Positions 1 through 8,824 of a stretch of DNA of 64,000 bases are shown here, piece by piece. This stretch comes from Aminipila butyrica (GTDB taxonomy: Bacteria; Bacillota; Clostridia; Peptostreptococcales; Anaerovoracaceae). Under the pieces are notes generated by a model, which had not been told where the DNA came from, made no database searches, and worked only from the letters and a program-made list of their open reading frames with translations. The stretch lies in the NCBI RefSeq assembly GCF_010669305.1, contig NZ_CP048649.1:2294001-2358000 (forward strand), in the 5' to 3' direction. The translations under genes were made by a program, and so were the position numbers. The number at the start of each line of letters is the position of its first letter. Position 1 is the stretch's first letter.

Positions 1-496
1 CTCCCTGAGATTGAGTAGCAATGATTACCTCATCCGCAGCGGCGAGTAGGTTTATAGAAAGAATGTTTAACGAAGGAGCTGCATCTAAGATAATGTAATC
101 ATACTGGTCTTTCAGCTTGTCCACAATGCTGCAAAGAACCCTCTTCTTCTTTTCTTCGTCATTAAATCCGGTCAAGGCATTGGTAATGCCGGGAAGCTTG
201 TTGTCTGCCGGGATAAAATATACCCCCTCCTGATTCTTACAGATAACCTTTGGCAGCACCTCGTCAATGCTCCGATCAAATAAAGTAAACATCATCAGGT
301 CTGTTAAAGTAGCCTCCAGCTCGTCTGGATTCTCTCCTAGAAATTTTGTCAAACTAGGGTTTCCTGTGTCATCACAGTCCACCAACAACACCTTATATCC
401 TTTGTCCGCAAGACCTACCCCAAATGAAATGGCGCTAGTCGTCTTTCCTACACCGCCCTTTTGATTGCTGATTGCAATTACCTTTGCTTTACTCAT
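1..496 (-). CDS. ParA/Soj-family P-loop ATPase, 3' end outside window
   Basis: Deviant Walker-A ATPase of the ParA/MinD group, acting in DNA or cargo partitioning. Translation from the ATG at 496 gives a typical start with the signature KGGVGKTT about 13 residues in, then a switch I-like DCDDTGNPSL (most ParA proteins have DxDPQGN) and a Walker-B-like YDYIILDAAPSL. The start is supported by GAAGGGA just upstream. The C-terminal part lies beyond base 1, so about 165 residues are visible. No ParB or parS site is in view; the divergent neighbour is the collagen-like gene, with 291 bp between them. It could be the chromosomal Soj, but the unusual switch motif is closer to what I associate with ParA copies on conjugative or accessory elements (inference). 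Confidence 0.85.
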   Translation of the reverse strand, partial: MSKAKVIAISNQKGGVGKTTSAISFGVGLADKGYKVLLVDCDDTGNPSLTKFLGENPDELEATLTDLMMFTLFDRSIDEVLPKVICKNQEGVYFIPADNKLPGITNALTGFNDEEKKKRVLCSIVDKLKDQYDYIILDAAPSLNILSINLLAAADEVIIATQSQG

Positions 497-787
497 ATGT
501 GTTTCCCTTCTATCTTATATTGTAGTAGTTATTGACGTCCCTCTCCAAGGACTTTGTTTTATCTTATTTCTGTATCAATTTATTGATGACAAACATATAT
601 TAAAGTAGTCGTTTAGAGGGTTTCCTCATTTTTAATCGAAATCCTAACAGATACGACCAAGTTGACAGTGGGGAGCATTAACAAAATAATGCTTAGAAAG
701 AATATATTTATACAATTTCAGTAACAGATACTCAGCCTTTTGAGCTGCTTCATCTTACAATCTATTTGAATTTAAAGGAGTTAACTT

Positions 788-2098
788 ATGAATAGTTATA
801 GAAATGATCCCTGTTGGCATAAAAATGATCCGTGTTGCTTCAACTCAAACTCCTGCTTTTGCTGCCCTACCGGACCTACAGGCCCCACCGGCCCTCGAGG
901 TCCGCAGGGTCCACAAGGTCCTCAGGGTATTCAAGGTCCGACTGGTGCGCAAGGTCCGCAGGGGCCTCAGGGGCCTCAGGGTATCCAGGGTATCCAGGGA
1001 CCTACTGGGCCACAAGGTCCGCAAGGTCCTCAGGGTTTACAAGGTCCTACCGGCCCACAAGGGATTCAGGGGCCTACCGGTCCGCAAGGTTCGCAGGGGC
1101 TCCAGGGACCTACTGGGCCACAAGGACTCCAAGGTCCTACCGGCCCGCAAGGTTCGCAGGGTATCCAGGGCCCTACTGGGCCACAAGGACTCCAAGGTCC
1201 TACCGGCCCGCAAGGTTCGCAGGGGCTCCAGGGCCCTACTGGGCCACAAGGACTCCAAGGTCCTACCGGCCCGCAAGGTTCGCAGGGGCTCCAGGGCCCT
1301 ACTGGTCCACAAGGTCTCCAAGGTCCTACTGGACCGCAAGGTTCGCAGGGGCTCCAAGGTCCTACCGGCCCGCAAGGCCTTCAGGGTCCTACCGGTCCGC
1401 AAGGTCCGCAAGGTATTCAGGGGCCTACCGGTCCGCAGGGTATTCAGGGGCCTACCGGTCCGCAGGGTATCCAAGGGCCTACTGGTCCGCAGGGTATCCA
1501 AGGGCCTACTGGTCCGCAGGGTATCCAGGGGCCTACAGGTCCGCAGGGTATCCAGGGGCCTACCGGTCCGCAAGGTATTCAGGGGCCTACTGGTCCGCAG
1601 GGTATCCAGGGGCCTACAGGTCCGCAGGGTATCCAGGGGCCTACTGGTCCGCAGGGTATTCAGGGGCCTACTGGTCCTGTAGGCGCATCAGGAAATACTT
1701 TTTATTTAGCTACAGACCAATCTATTGCAAATAATCAGTATTTAGGCTTGGGCAATGCTTCTGCTGAATTTACAAGAAATACAATTGTCGTTGGTGAAGA
1801 TTCAACAATTGTAGGCTTAATGCTTAGCATCAGAACAGAGCCATTAGGTGTTAATGACACCGTATCAGCCCAGGTTGTACGGAGTACAACATGCGGCGAT
1901 GGATTAATTGATACGGGAATTATAGCAACCGTCACGGGTCCAAGTAGCGAAGGTGATCGCAACTGCTGCGCCTTTATTGCAGCAGATTATGATGTTTTTA
2001 GCTGTGATCTACTTTCCATTAGAATCACTCGTACCGGAAACACAGGATCATTAGCAGAGGGCGCTGCAGCAACGATTATAATGAATACGGTTGTTTAA
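788..2098 (+). CDS. Collagen-like (Gly-X-Y) surface or exosporium-type protein
   Basis: A 436-residue protein with three parts. Residues 1-27 are short and rich in Cys (C9, C16, C17, C23, C25, C26) and could be cross-linked or anchored. Residues about 28-303 are roughly 90 uninterrupted Gly-X-Y triplets, mostly GPT, GPQ, GIQ, GLQ and GSQ, predicted to trimerise as a collagen triple helix. Residues about 304-436 are a globular C-terminal domain with four Cys, as in BclA-like proteins of Bacillus and Clostridia spores. No classical signal peptide is visible, which also fits spore-coat or exosporium assembly. The start follows AAAGGAG at a good distance and a clear terminator follows. Spore localisation is inference; a cell-surface filament is the alternative. 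Confidence 0.9.
   Translation: MNSYRNDPCWHKNDPCCFNSNSCFCCPTGPTGPTGPRGPQGPQGPQGIQGPTGAQGPQGPQGPQGIQGIQGPTGPQGPQGPQGLQGPTGPQGIQGPTGPQGSQGLQGPTGPQGLQGPTGPQGSQGIQGPTGPQGLQGPTGPQGSQGLQGPTGPQGLQGPTGPQGSQGLQGPTGPQGLQGPTGPQGSQGLQGPTGPQGLQGPTGPQGPQGIQGPTGPQGIQGPTGPQGIQGPTGPQGIQGPTGPQGIQGPTGPQGIQGPTGPQGIQGPTGPQGIQGPTGPQGIQGPTGPQGIQGPTGPVGASGNTFYLATDQSIANNQYLGLGNASAEFTRNTIVVGEDSTIVGLMLSIRTEPLGVNDTVSAQVVRSTTCGDGLIDTGIIATVTGPSSEGDRNCCAFIAADYDVFSCDLLSIRITRTGNTGSLAEGAAATIIMNTVV
1090..1675 (+). repeat. Coding tandem repeats in the collagen gene
   Basis: Two repeat families are visible by eye. From about 1090 to 1370 a unit of about 63 bp (21 residues: GPTGPQGLQ-GPTGPQGSQ-type blocks) recurs almost unchanged. 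From about 1420 to 1675 a 27-bp unit encoding GPTGPQGIQ recurs about ten times with only synonymous changes (ggt/ggg, tac/tat-type third-position drift). Such arrays are expected to vary in length by slippage or unequal recombination. Confidence 0.85.
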
Positions 2099-2210
2099 TT
2101 TGCACGAGTTTACAGTAGCTTATTAGTTACAAAATAAATCATATTTATCTTTAACTCTCCAAAAAGTTAAAAAACAAGTAAAAATTCTTTTGTTCTTGCC
2201 TGTAGTCAAA

Positions 2211-2235
2211 GCCTCCAATTTAGTTGGAGGCTTTT
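2211..2235 (+). terminator. Rho-independent terminator after the collagen-like gene
   Basis: GCCTCCAA, loop TTTAG, TTGGAGGC, then TTTT. It lies 112 bp after the stop codon of the collagen-like gene. Confidence 0.85.
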
Positions 2236-2268
2236 ATGAATTTAATAGGGCCATTTAACAAATAATAG

Positions 2269-2532
2269 TTAGCCGCCTATCAAGTTTTTTGCTCTGCAAA
2301 ATCTTCTAACATCTTTTTCTGCCTGCTCCAACCCATCTACCTCATAAAGTAACACAGCCTTTAATTCTGAGAAAAAGGCCGGGTCATCTGGGCTCACATA
2401 CCAGTGAAGCTCTGTGTCCGGAATGCACCGAAATAGATAAAGCTTTCCACTGACAGTTTCTCTGGCTACAATGTACTCCTTTTCGATATGTCCTGAAATG
2501 GGCTTAAAAAACATAATTACTTTGTATTTCAT
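2269..2532 (-). CDS. Hypothetical 87-residue protein
   Basis: I do not recognise this family. The protein is mixed alpha/beta in composition, with a Met-Lys-Tyr-Lys start, an aromatic middle (LHWYVSPDDPAFF) and a basic C-terminus; no signal peptide, transmembrane stretch or Cys pair is obvious. It is the last gene of a minus-strand run of small genes between the collagen-like gene and the subtilase. The hairpin at 2547-2565 lies just upstream, so it may have its own promoter or be reached by read-through. Its ribosome site is weak. It may be a real small gene, but sequence alone does not settle it. Confidence 0.5.
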   Translation of the reverse strand: MKYKVIMFFKPISGHIEKEYIVARETVSGKLYLFRCIPDTELHWYVSPDDPAFFSELKAVLLYEVDGLEQAEKDVRRFCRAKNLIGG

Positions 2533-2546
2533 TTAGAAATTAAAAA

Positions 2547-2565
2547 TAACGCTTTTAAAGCGTTA
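2547..2565 (-). terminator. Probable terminator of the 53-residue gene
   Basis: Minus-strand TAACGCTTT and AAAGCGTTA arms, followed by ATTTTTAATTT. It follows the stop at 2580 by about 15 bases. The stem is modest (about 7 bp once a loop is allowed). Confidence 0.55.
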
Positions 2566-2579
2566 CCCTCCCTTCCTCA

Positions 2580-2741
2580 TTAGTCACTATAGCTTACTTC
2601 TTGTAGCGTGAGACCTATTTCTTGTTCCGAAGCTCCAATCATTAATAAGTCTCTTGTGAAAGAAACGATATTGTCTTTTACTTCTCTCGCTTGTAGCCCA
2701 GATTCTTCAATATCTACATCAACGGTTATATTTAACTGCAT
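2580..2741 (-). CDS. Small acidic protein, 53 residues
   Basis: A short reading frame with a very strong ribosome site (GGAGGTGCATTT then ATG at 2741) and a terminator hairpin after its TAA stop. The product begins MQLNITVDVDIEESG and is acidic, with alternating hydrophobic residues in the first ten positions (a likely beta strand) followed by an amphipathic helix around residues 15-35. I do not recognise a family. The ribosome site and hairpin make it more believable than the length alone would. It sits between a truncated ATPase gene and an 87-residue hypothetical gene, all on the minus strand. Confidence 0.6.
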   Translation of the reverse strand: MQLNITVDVDIEESGLQAREVKDNIVSFTRDLLMIGASEQEIGLTLQEVSYSD

Positions 2742-2792
2742 AAATGCACCTCCATATCAACTTTCTACTAATTTACTTTGACAAATTAAAAA

Positions 2793-2817
2793 AACTCTTC
2801 TATTATAAAGAAGAGTT
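2793..2817 (-). terminator. Terminator of the truncated ATPase gene
   Basis: On the minus strand AACTCTTC, loop TTTATAATA, GAAGAGTT, followed by a run of T (TTTTTAATTT). It lies 15 bases after the stop at 2832. Confidence 0.75.
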
Positions 2818-2831
2818 AGCTATTTCAAGGG

Positions 2832-3140
2832 TTATAGCGATTTGTCTTTAAAAACCACCACATGGGGACTGGTAGCATCAATAAGCGCAATCCGCCTGTT
2901 TTTTAATACGACCCCGTCCAAGGAATTATTATCTGAGGAACAGTGCATAAAATCCACGTCTTCCCCCTTCTCCAGATACGTCTCGCCGATTTTTCTCATA
3001 AAAGTAGACTTGCCCACACCCGGTCCGCCTTTTATGCAGATAATCCGGTTCGCTTCTCGCTGCCCCAATATGTAATGGTAGTAGGAATAAAATCCCTCTG
3101 TCGTGTTATTTCCTGGAAAAATATGCCGTTCCACAGCCAC
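2832..3140 (-). pseudogene. Truncated P-loop ATPase (N-terminal fragment)
   Basis: The product is 102 residues, starting at a GTG with GAAAGGGGCGG upstream. It carries a Walker A motif (IKGGPGVGKSTFMRKI, residues about 37-52) and an HCSSDNNSLDGVV segment, both typical of the roughly 350-370-residue ATPase family I know as PRK06851, which has two P-loop halves. Here the protein ends at about the ALLDATSPH-type segment with an unrelated tail (FKDKSL), so the rest of the first half and the whole second half are missing. A good terminator follows directly. It is most likely a deletion derivative; a shortened functional protein cannot be excluded. Confidence 0.7.
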
Positions 3141-3247
3141 AAAAAACCGCCCCTTTCAAATTATTACTCTCGCTATAATATGAAAAAGACGGTTTAAATG
3201 TTCCGAAATTGCCGGTGCTCTGTTTGTTCTATATTTTTAAAGGCTCT

Positions 3248-6200
3248 TTATATAAATTCAATATACCTCATCAAACGATACAGCACAATCGTTGTTTCCG
3301 CACGTGTGGTATTTTCATCAGGCGCATACTGGCCATTTGCTCTGCCTGTGGTAATACCCGTACTTACCATAGTTGACACAGAATTCTTGCTCCAGCTGCT
3401 GATTTGATTCTCATCGTTAAACACGTTCAAAGTCTGATCATAGTCATACTGCTGGGGATCTTTCCCGGCCAGCTTCATGGCTCTTTCAACGATAACAGCC
3501 ATCTCTGCTCTGGTAATGGCTTCATTCGGCCGGAAAGAATTATCTTCATATCCCTTGATTAAACCATATTTCACGCCAGTTTCCACCGTCTCTTTATACC
3601 ATGAATCGGAGGCAATGTCCTTGAACCCTAGACTGGTGCTGTTCTCTCTCAAATTTAGGGCTCGTACCAGCATAGACACGAACTCAGCCCTTGTCACTTG
3701 CTTATCTGGAAGGAACGTATCTTCCTTTACCCCATTGACGATGAACTTAGATGCCATTTTCTCAATTTCTTCTTTGGCCCAATGATCACTTACATCCTTG
3801 AACGTTTTATCATGCTCTACAACAAAGATCTGAGAGTCGGAAGTTATTTTCATTTTCACATGCCACTTGCCATCAACCATTTCAAAAATAGCTGGTACAA
3901 AAGAATATGAATTTTTCGCTATATCATAGGAAATGGCACAAGCTTTCTCTTTGTCCAGCTCTGTATTCAACGTCAGTGATACATCCTCATACAGCTCTTT
4001 TGCCTGCTTCTTAACCACAGTAGGCGTAGAAATCACTTTTATGTTCTGCTTTTCAAGATTTTGCTTGATTACCTCAGCTTCTGTCTTTTCCTTTTCGGGG
4101 GTTTCTTTTTCCGTTTCCTTTATAACCGAACTTCCTTTAGACCCGCCGCCTTTTCCGCCGCTGCTTTTATTTTCTGCGATTACAAATAATCCGTCTTCTG
4201 CTGCGGTTTTCACCTGGCCATTGGGACTTCCTGCAAAAGCAATCTCTGCCCGATAAGAGCCTACCGAAAGACCACTCAAAAGTTCCTCAAAAGAATGATA
4301 GTATTGAGCTTTTGATTCATTGTACATCAGTTTTTCCCCGCTGTTTTCTTGTTTATATAAGCGCATATACGGATATACAATATTGGCATTATCAGTCGTG
4401 TCATGCTGGATCTCATAATCTTGTTTTGCAACCTGTCTATTGACATCAAACCATTCATGATCAGCCGATACTCTCGTACTCAAAAGACGGTTTCCAAACT
4501 GATCCATTACCGCAGAATATCCTGTCAGCTTTTCCTGACTGCTATATGTGTCTTTTTTCAATTCCACCATCGGTTTAAAGCTGCCGCCCACTTTCAGGTG
4601 ATACTCCTCTCCGGCTGCCAGCTTTAATGTTTCAGGCATCTGGAACAAATAGTTCCATACATAAGAAGTTTTCTCACTGTCTGCTAATCCCAGTACCACG
4701 TTTACACTGTCGTAATAAATATCTGCCGGAATAGAGTATATACTCCCCTGTGTATCCTCCACTTTAAAGGAATGGCTGTAATCGCTGAAGGGCAGCAGCG
4801 CCGCGCCTTTCCATTTTTTATAGCCGGTCGTTTCTGGTTCTAAAATAATTGTGGCATTTTTTGAAACATCAAAATTGATTTCCTGATTCTGTTGTACATC
4901 CACATCTTTTTCTACTACATAGTAATTGGTCTGATTCCCTTTGCTGTCCGGATGGGTGATATACTGTCCGTCAAAACTATACTGTCCCGGTTCCACCCAC
5001 ACATCTTCTGTAAATACAGGCATGCGCACAGGCAGCACGTCCTCCCCTACCTTTGCTTTGAAAATGATGTTGCTATTGCTTTGCATATGATCCAGCTTGG
5101 TTCCGCCGACGTTCAAATCCGCCATGGTCACTTTTTTCAGGTTCAATTCATCAAGGCGGATTTCCGTACCCAAGTCTTGAAAATCAGTAAACTGCCTGAA
5201 TAAATAAACGTAACTGTCCCCATCACTCAACGTATATCGGATAATAGCCAGATTGCCGTCTTTCTCTTTTGAAAGTTTGATGCTAGAATCCAGTGCAATG
5301 GTTCCAAAGTCGTCTTCATTCTGATATTGACGTCCCCAGGCGCCATAAGTCTGCTCCCAGTAAGGCCCTTTTGTTTTGGCTGGATTGCAGTCTACTGCAT
5401 CCACTTCTCCATCACCCATCGGGTTATCTTCCTTTGCCGTAGCAGAACTTACGGCATCTGTTTCCTGACTATCGCGCAAGCTGAAAAGATACATATATGG
5501 CACCGTCAGATTGCTGTCTTCATTTACATGTTCTGTTATATGCTGCGGGTCATAGCTTAAAATCTTATGAAGGCCCTCATCATAAAGCCTTACATCTATT
5601 TTCTTGCTGAGCTTCTCTTCACATAAGGCATTCTTTTCCAGAGATAATTGTAATTCATAATCTCCGGTTTTGCCGTCTAAGCTCATGATATCCCAAAAAG
5701 TGAATTCAAAGAAGTTCTTGCTTCGCTCGCCGTCTTCATGTCCGCCCAGTAAATCCCAATAAATTGGATATATCCACTCTTTATTTTCATCCAGTACTCT
5801 AAAGCGTGGGAACAAGACCTTAGACTCGTCCTCCTCGTCTTCTTCCTCCTGTGGGGCAACCGCTTGCCCATAATGAGCAACACTTGCTCCAGTTAAACTG
5901 CCTCTGCTGATTCCTGTAAGGTAATTCCCATAGTTATCCGCAAAGCGATTTAACGTCTGGAATAATTCATAGCCAATCGGAAACCTTACCACCGTCTTAT
6001 TTCCGTCTTCTATCATTTGAATTTTATCTTTATTATAGGTTTTATTGGCTTCCAAGACATGCTCTTCCACCGCTTCATAGCTTAAATCAAAATTGCTGAT
6101 TTTTAATCCGCCTCCGACTTTTACCTCTGCGATCTGATTTTCAGGAATTGCAATGCCTTTCTTCCCACTGTCAAACGTATAAATCCAGTCCTCTCCGTTT

Positions 6201-8557
6201 TGAGGATCTTTTACTTCTGCGTCAATCTTATAACGATAGGTATCTGACGATACATAAATATTCTTTCCACCTAGTTTCATCCCCAAAGAAGCATTGGTTT
6301 TGTCATTATATAAATAGACAATACCCGATTGGACTTTTGTTTCGTCGCCCGTAACCAAATGAACTTGTCCGGTTTTGCTACCGTCAAAAACCAAAGTTTG
6401 AGCAGATTCACTCTTGCTGATTCGCTTTGACCACTGAGTCAGGAAGTACGTTTCCTGATCTTTTTGGCTGTACGAAAAGAAATCATACTTTCCTTCTTCC
6501 GCATACACCACCGGAGCAGCCTCTTTGTTTGGATTTAATTCATTAGTTATGCCAATGTTGATACCCTCTTGATCCACAACTGTAGCATAGTAGGCCACAT
6601 TGAAAAGTTCATTGCCCCCTTTATTAAAAGTTCCAAACTTGACAGGCTGGGTATTCTCTCCGGTGATTTCGAATTCACCAGGTCCTTCTAGTTGCTCTTG
6701 ATAGATAAACAAGGCGCTTCCGCTTTTCACCTCTTCACAATCAAAAGTACCGGTAATCACAACATAAATATTGCTTAAATCTTTTCCTAAAGTGCCTGAA
6801 ATTCTGGCTATCCCCAGTTGATTCGTCTTCCCTGTATAAACCCGGTCATAGTCCTGATGTTCCACATCTTTTACATAAACATTGACAAAAGCATTGACAC
6901 TGGCGTTGCCATCCGGATCTTTTACCTTTAGTAAAATACCGCTTTTCACCTCATTTATGACTTGAATGGTCAGGGTATCTTTTTGTTTCAGCTCTCCATC
7001 TTTAAAGGCTGCCGCAATCAACTCATGGGTGCCATTTTCAAAATTTCTGGTATCCCACTCCATTGAAAATCTTGAATAATCTTCTGTCTCTGCTATTCCA
7101 ATCAAAGATTGTTCGTCCATGTTGTCTAAATAAAACTTTACCTGATCAATTTCTTCCTGCTCGTTTAAAATGTTGGCTTTTATTTGGACCTCACCCTTTA
7201 AATAGTCATTCCGCTTCAGCCCATCTATTTTAATAACCGATTCAATATTGGTAGCCGGATTTGTCGCCGCATACATATCTAACTTTCCGTATCCGGTTTT
7301 CTCATCCCAGCCATCATCTTCGAGATCTACGGCAGTTTGAAGCAAGGCTTCCTTTATGGCATCGGCATTTGCTTCCGGATGTATAATTTTATAAACTGCT
7401 GCTACCCCTGCCGTATAGGGGCACGAAAAAGAAGTGCCGTTAAACTGGGCATAATAGCCGTCTTCTTCATTGCCGAAGGCGGCCTCTTTGGCAATAGATG
7501 TAGAATAAATCTGCACCCCAGGGGCCATAATATCCAGCTCTTGTCCATAATTGGAAAAAGCAGCGATACTGTCATCGGGGCCGACCGCACCAACAGTAAG
7601 AACCCCTGAATACGCTGCCGGATAAAAGTTACTGCCATCCTTGCCGTCATTTCCAGCAGCTGCCACGACCAACACGCCGTTATCTTGTGCATATTTCACG
7701 GCATTGGCCATGGTTTGGCTGTATCCTTCCCCACCCAGGCTTAAACTGATAATATCGGCCTGCTGGTCTGCCGCATAGCGAATGCCCTCTGAAATTTCAA
7801 ATACATTACCTTCGCCATCATCATTCATGACCTTAACCGCTAAAACTTTAACATCTAAGTTTCCTGCCAGTCCGGAGACGCCAATCCCATTATTATAAGT
7901 GGCTGTAATGACACCAGATGCAAATGTTCCATGGCCATTATCATCCATAATTCCATAATTGTTCGGGTAATGACTTCCGTCCTTCCTTTCCTTTACAAAA
8001 TTTTTACCCTCCAGAATTTTGCTGTCCAAATCCGGATGGCTATAATCTACGCCCGTGTCTAACACGGCAACAACGGCCTCTCCCGGAGTATCGCCGATTT
8101 TATCCCATGCTTCAAAGGCGTTTATATCTTTCAACGCCCACTGATAATCAATATATTTATCCTTTAAGGTATCCGTTTCCGGCTCTTCATTATCTTCACA
8201 AATCTCTAAAATTAGATTAGGCTCAATGTATTCAATCTGTCCATCTTTTTCCAAATCTTCGATGGTCTCATTGACATCTTCATCAGACCCTACTTCGCAT
8301 AAAATGACTTCCTCTGCATCCACTTCGTCTGCAGAAAAGAACAAGCGGTTTAAAATCCCCTGGCTCTTGACTGTTTCATACTTAACAATCAATTCCCCTT
8401 CAAAACTTTCATCTATTCCATATTTTTCACACAGATTTTCTTCATTTCCCTCATCTGCATAGGCCGTTTCCGGCATGCTGGAAAATAAAGTTACAAATCC
8501 AATGCATATTATTAACATCCAGCTGATTCTGCTAAAGTTCTTCTTTTTACACCACAT
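3248..8557 (-). CDS. Secreted S8 subtilase with three SLH domains (1769 residues)
   Basis: A very large cell-surface serine protease. Residues 1-34 form a signal peptide (basic start, hydrophobic core, cleavage near AYA). An I9-type propeptide-like region precedes the S8 domain. The catalytic triad is complete: D167 in AVLDTGVDY, H209 in DDNGHGTFASG and S376 in FNGTSFSCP, with N303 as the oxyanion Asn. About 1100 residues follow without a family I can name, probably beta-rich ectodomains. A Gly/Ser/Lys/Glu-rich linker around residue 1490-1530 leads to three S-layer homology repeats (about 1583-1769: FKDVSDHWAKEE, FKDIASDSWYKE and a third more divergent copy), which bind secondary cell-wall polymer. 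GGGAG lies 6 bases before ATG. Likely roles are degradation of external protein or processing of surface proteins. Confidence 0.93.
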   Translation of the reverse strand: MWCKKKNFSRISWMLIICIGFVTLFSSMPETAYADEGNEENLCEKYGIDESFEGELIVKYETVKSQGILNRLFFSADEVDAEEVILCEVGSDEDVNETIEDLEKDGQIEYIEPNLILEICEDNEEPETDTLKDKYIDYQWALKDINAFEAWDKIGDTPGEAVVAVLDTGVDYSHPDLDSKILEGKNFVKERKDGSHYPNNYGIMDDNGHGTFASGVITATYNNGIGVSGLAGNLDVKVLAVKVMNDDGEGNVFEISEGIRYAADQQADIISLSLGGEGYSQTMANAVKYAQDNGVLVVAAAGNDGKDGSNFYPAAYSGVLTVGAVGPDDSIAAFSNYGQELDIMAPGVQIYSTSIAKEAAFGNEEDGYYAQFNGTSFSCPYTAGVAAVYKIIHPEANADAIKEALLQTAVDLEDDGWDEKTGYGKLDMYAATNPATNIESVIKIDGLKRNDYLKGEVQIKANILNEQEEIDQVKFYLDNMDEQSLIGIAETEDYSRFSMEWDTRNFENGTHELIAAAFKDGELKQKDTLTIQVINEVKSGILLKVKDPDGNASVNAFVNVYVKDVEHQDYDRVYTGKTNQLGIARISGTLGKDLSNIYVVITGTFDCEEVKSGSALFIYQEQLEGPGEFEITGENTQPVKFGTFNKGGNELFNVAYYATVVDQEGINIGITNELNPNKEAAPVVYAEEGKYDFFSYSQKDQETYFLTQWSKRISKSESAQTLVFDGSKTGQVHLVTGDETKVQSGIVYLYNDKTNASLGMKLGGKNIYVSSDTYRYKIDAEVKDPQNGEDWIYTFDSGKKGIAIPENQIAEVKVGGGLKISNFDLSYEAVEEHVLEANKTYNKDKIQMIEDGNKTVVRFPIGYELFQTLNRFADNYGNYLTGISRGSLTGASVAHYGQAVAPQEEEDEEDESKVLFPRFRVLDENKEWIYPIYWDLLGGHEDGERSKNFFEFTFWDIMSLDGKTGDYELQLSLEKNALCEEKLSKKIDVRLYDEGLHKILSYDPQHITEHVNEDSNLTVPYMYLFSLRDSQETDAVSSATAKEDNPMGDGEVDAVDCNPAKTKGPYWEQTYGAWGRQYQNEDDFGTIALDSSIKLSKEKDGNLAIIRYTLSDGDSYVYLFRQFTDFQDLGTEIRLDELNLKKVTMADLNVGGTKLDHMQSNSNIIFKAKVGEDVLPVRMPVFTEDVWVEPGQYSFDGQYITHPDSKGNQTNYYVVEKDVDVQQNQEINFDVSKNATIILEPETTGYKKWKGAALLPFSDYSHSFKVEDTQGSIYSIPADIYYDSVNVVLGLADSEKTSYVWNYLFQMPETLKLAAGEEYHLKVGGSFKPMVELKKDTYSSQEKLTGYSAVMDQFGNRLLSTRVSADHEWFDVNRQVAKQDYEIQHDTTDNANIVYPYMRLYKQENSGEKLMYNESKAQYYHSFEELLSGLSVGSYRAEIAFAGSPNGQVKTAAEDGLFVIAENKSSGGKGGGSKGSSVIKETEKETPEKEKTEAEVIKQNLEKQNIKVISTPTVVKKQAKELYEDVSLTLNTELDKEKACAISYDIAKNSYSFVPAIFEMVDGKWHVKMKITSDSQIFVVEHDKTFKDVSDHWAKEEIEKMASKFIVNGVKEDTFLPDKQVTRAEFVSMLVRALNLRENSTSLGFKDIASDSWYKETVETGVKYGLIKGYEDNSFRPNEAITRAEMAVIVERAMKLAGKDPQQYDYDQTLNVFNDENQISSWSKNSVSTMVSTGITTGRANGQYAPDENTTRAETTIVLYRLMRYIEFI

Positions 8558-8745
8558 ACTAATCTCCCTATGATTTATCTTTTATATAAAATATTGTATC
8601 GACTAGCTCTTATCCTTGTCTTCATGACTTTTTTATCTATCCCCCCGCTTTCTTATATAATTTCTGTTCTTTGTTTGTCTCCTCTCAAACCTAGAGTGGC
8701 AAACTCGCCCCTTTATGTTACCTATAGCTAACTCGAGAGGCAAAG

Positions 8746-8771
8746 AATGGGTTAGCCAAAGCTAACCCATT
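8746..8771 (-). terminator. Perfect 11-bp hairpin between ribH and the subtilase gene
   Basis: AATGGGTTAGC, loop of four, GCTAACCCATT. On the minus strand it follows ribH and is trailed by CTTTGCC, so its T-tract is poor. It may terminate the rib operon, but it also overlaps the predicted start of subtilase transcription, so it could be a 5'-leader stem or operator. Confidence 0.5.
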
Positions 8772-8773
8772 AG

Positions 8774-8802
8774 ATTTTATTACTATGTCCAAAATATGTC
8801 AA
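8774..8802 (-). promoter_or_regulatory. SigA-type promoter for the subtilase gene
   Basis: On the minus strand TTGACA (8802-8797), 17-bp spacer, TAAAAT (8779-8774). This gives a leader of about 210 bases before the subtilase ATG. The leader holds more inverted repeats (GAGT...ACTC near 8696-8708 and GTTTG...CAAAC further on) but I could not match a known riboswitch class. Confidence 0.6.
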
Positions 8803-8824
8803 GCCCTATTATAAACAATTCTTC

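Noticed and set aside
1090..1675. CRISPR-like direct repeats
   Set aside because: Repeats are contiguous, in-frame coding units without unique spacers; no cas genes.
804..1734. Long overlapping frames of 178-300 residues in other frames of the collagen gene
   Set aside because: They exist only because the Gly-X-Y repeat lacks stops in other frames; composition is Arg/Ser/Tyr repeat and no ribosome site is present.
8558..8770. Cyclic-di-GMP or other riboswitch in the subtilase leader
   Set aside because: Hairpins are present but none of the conserved GEMM, cobalamin, purine or glycine motifs that I know could be read.
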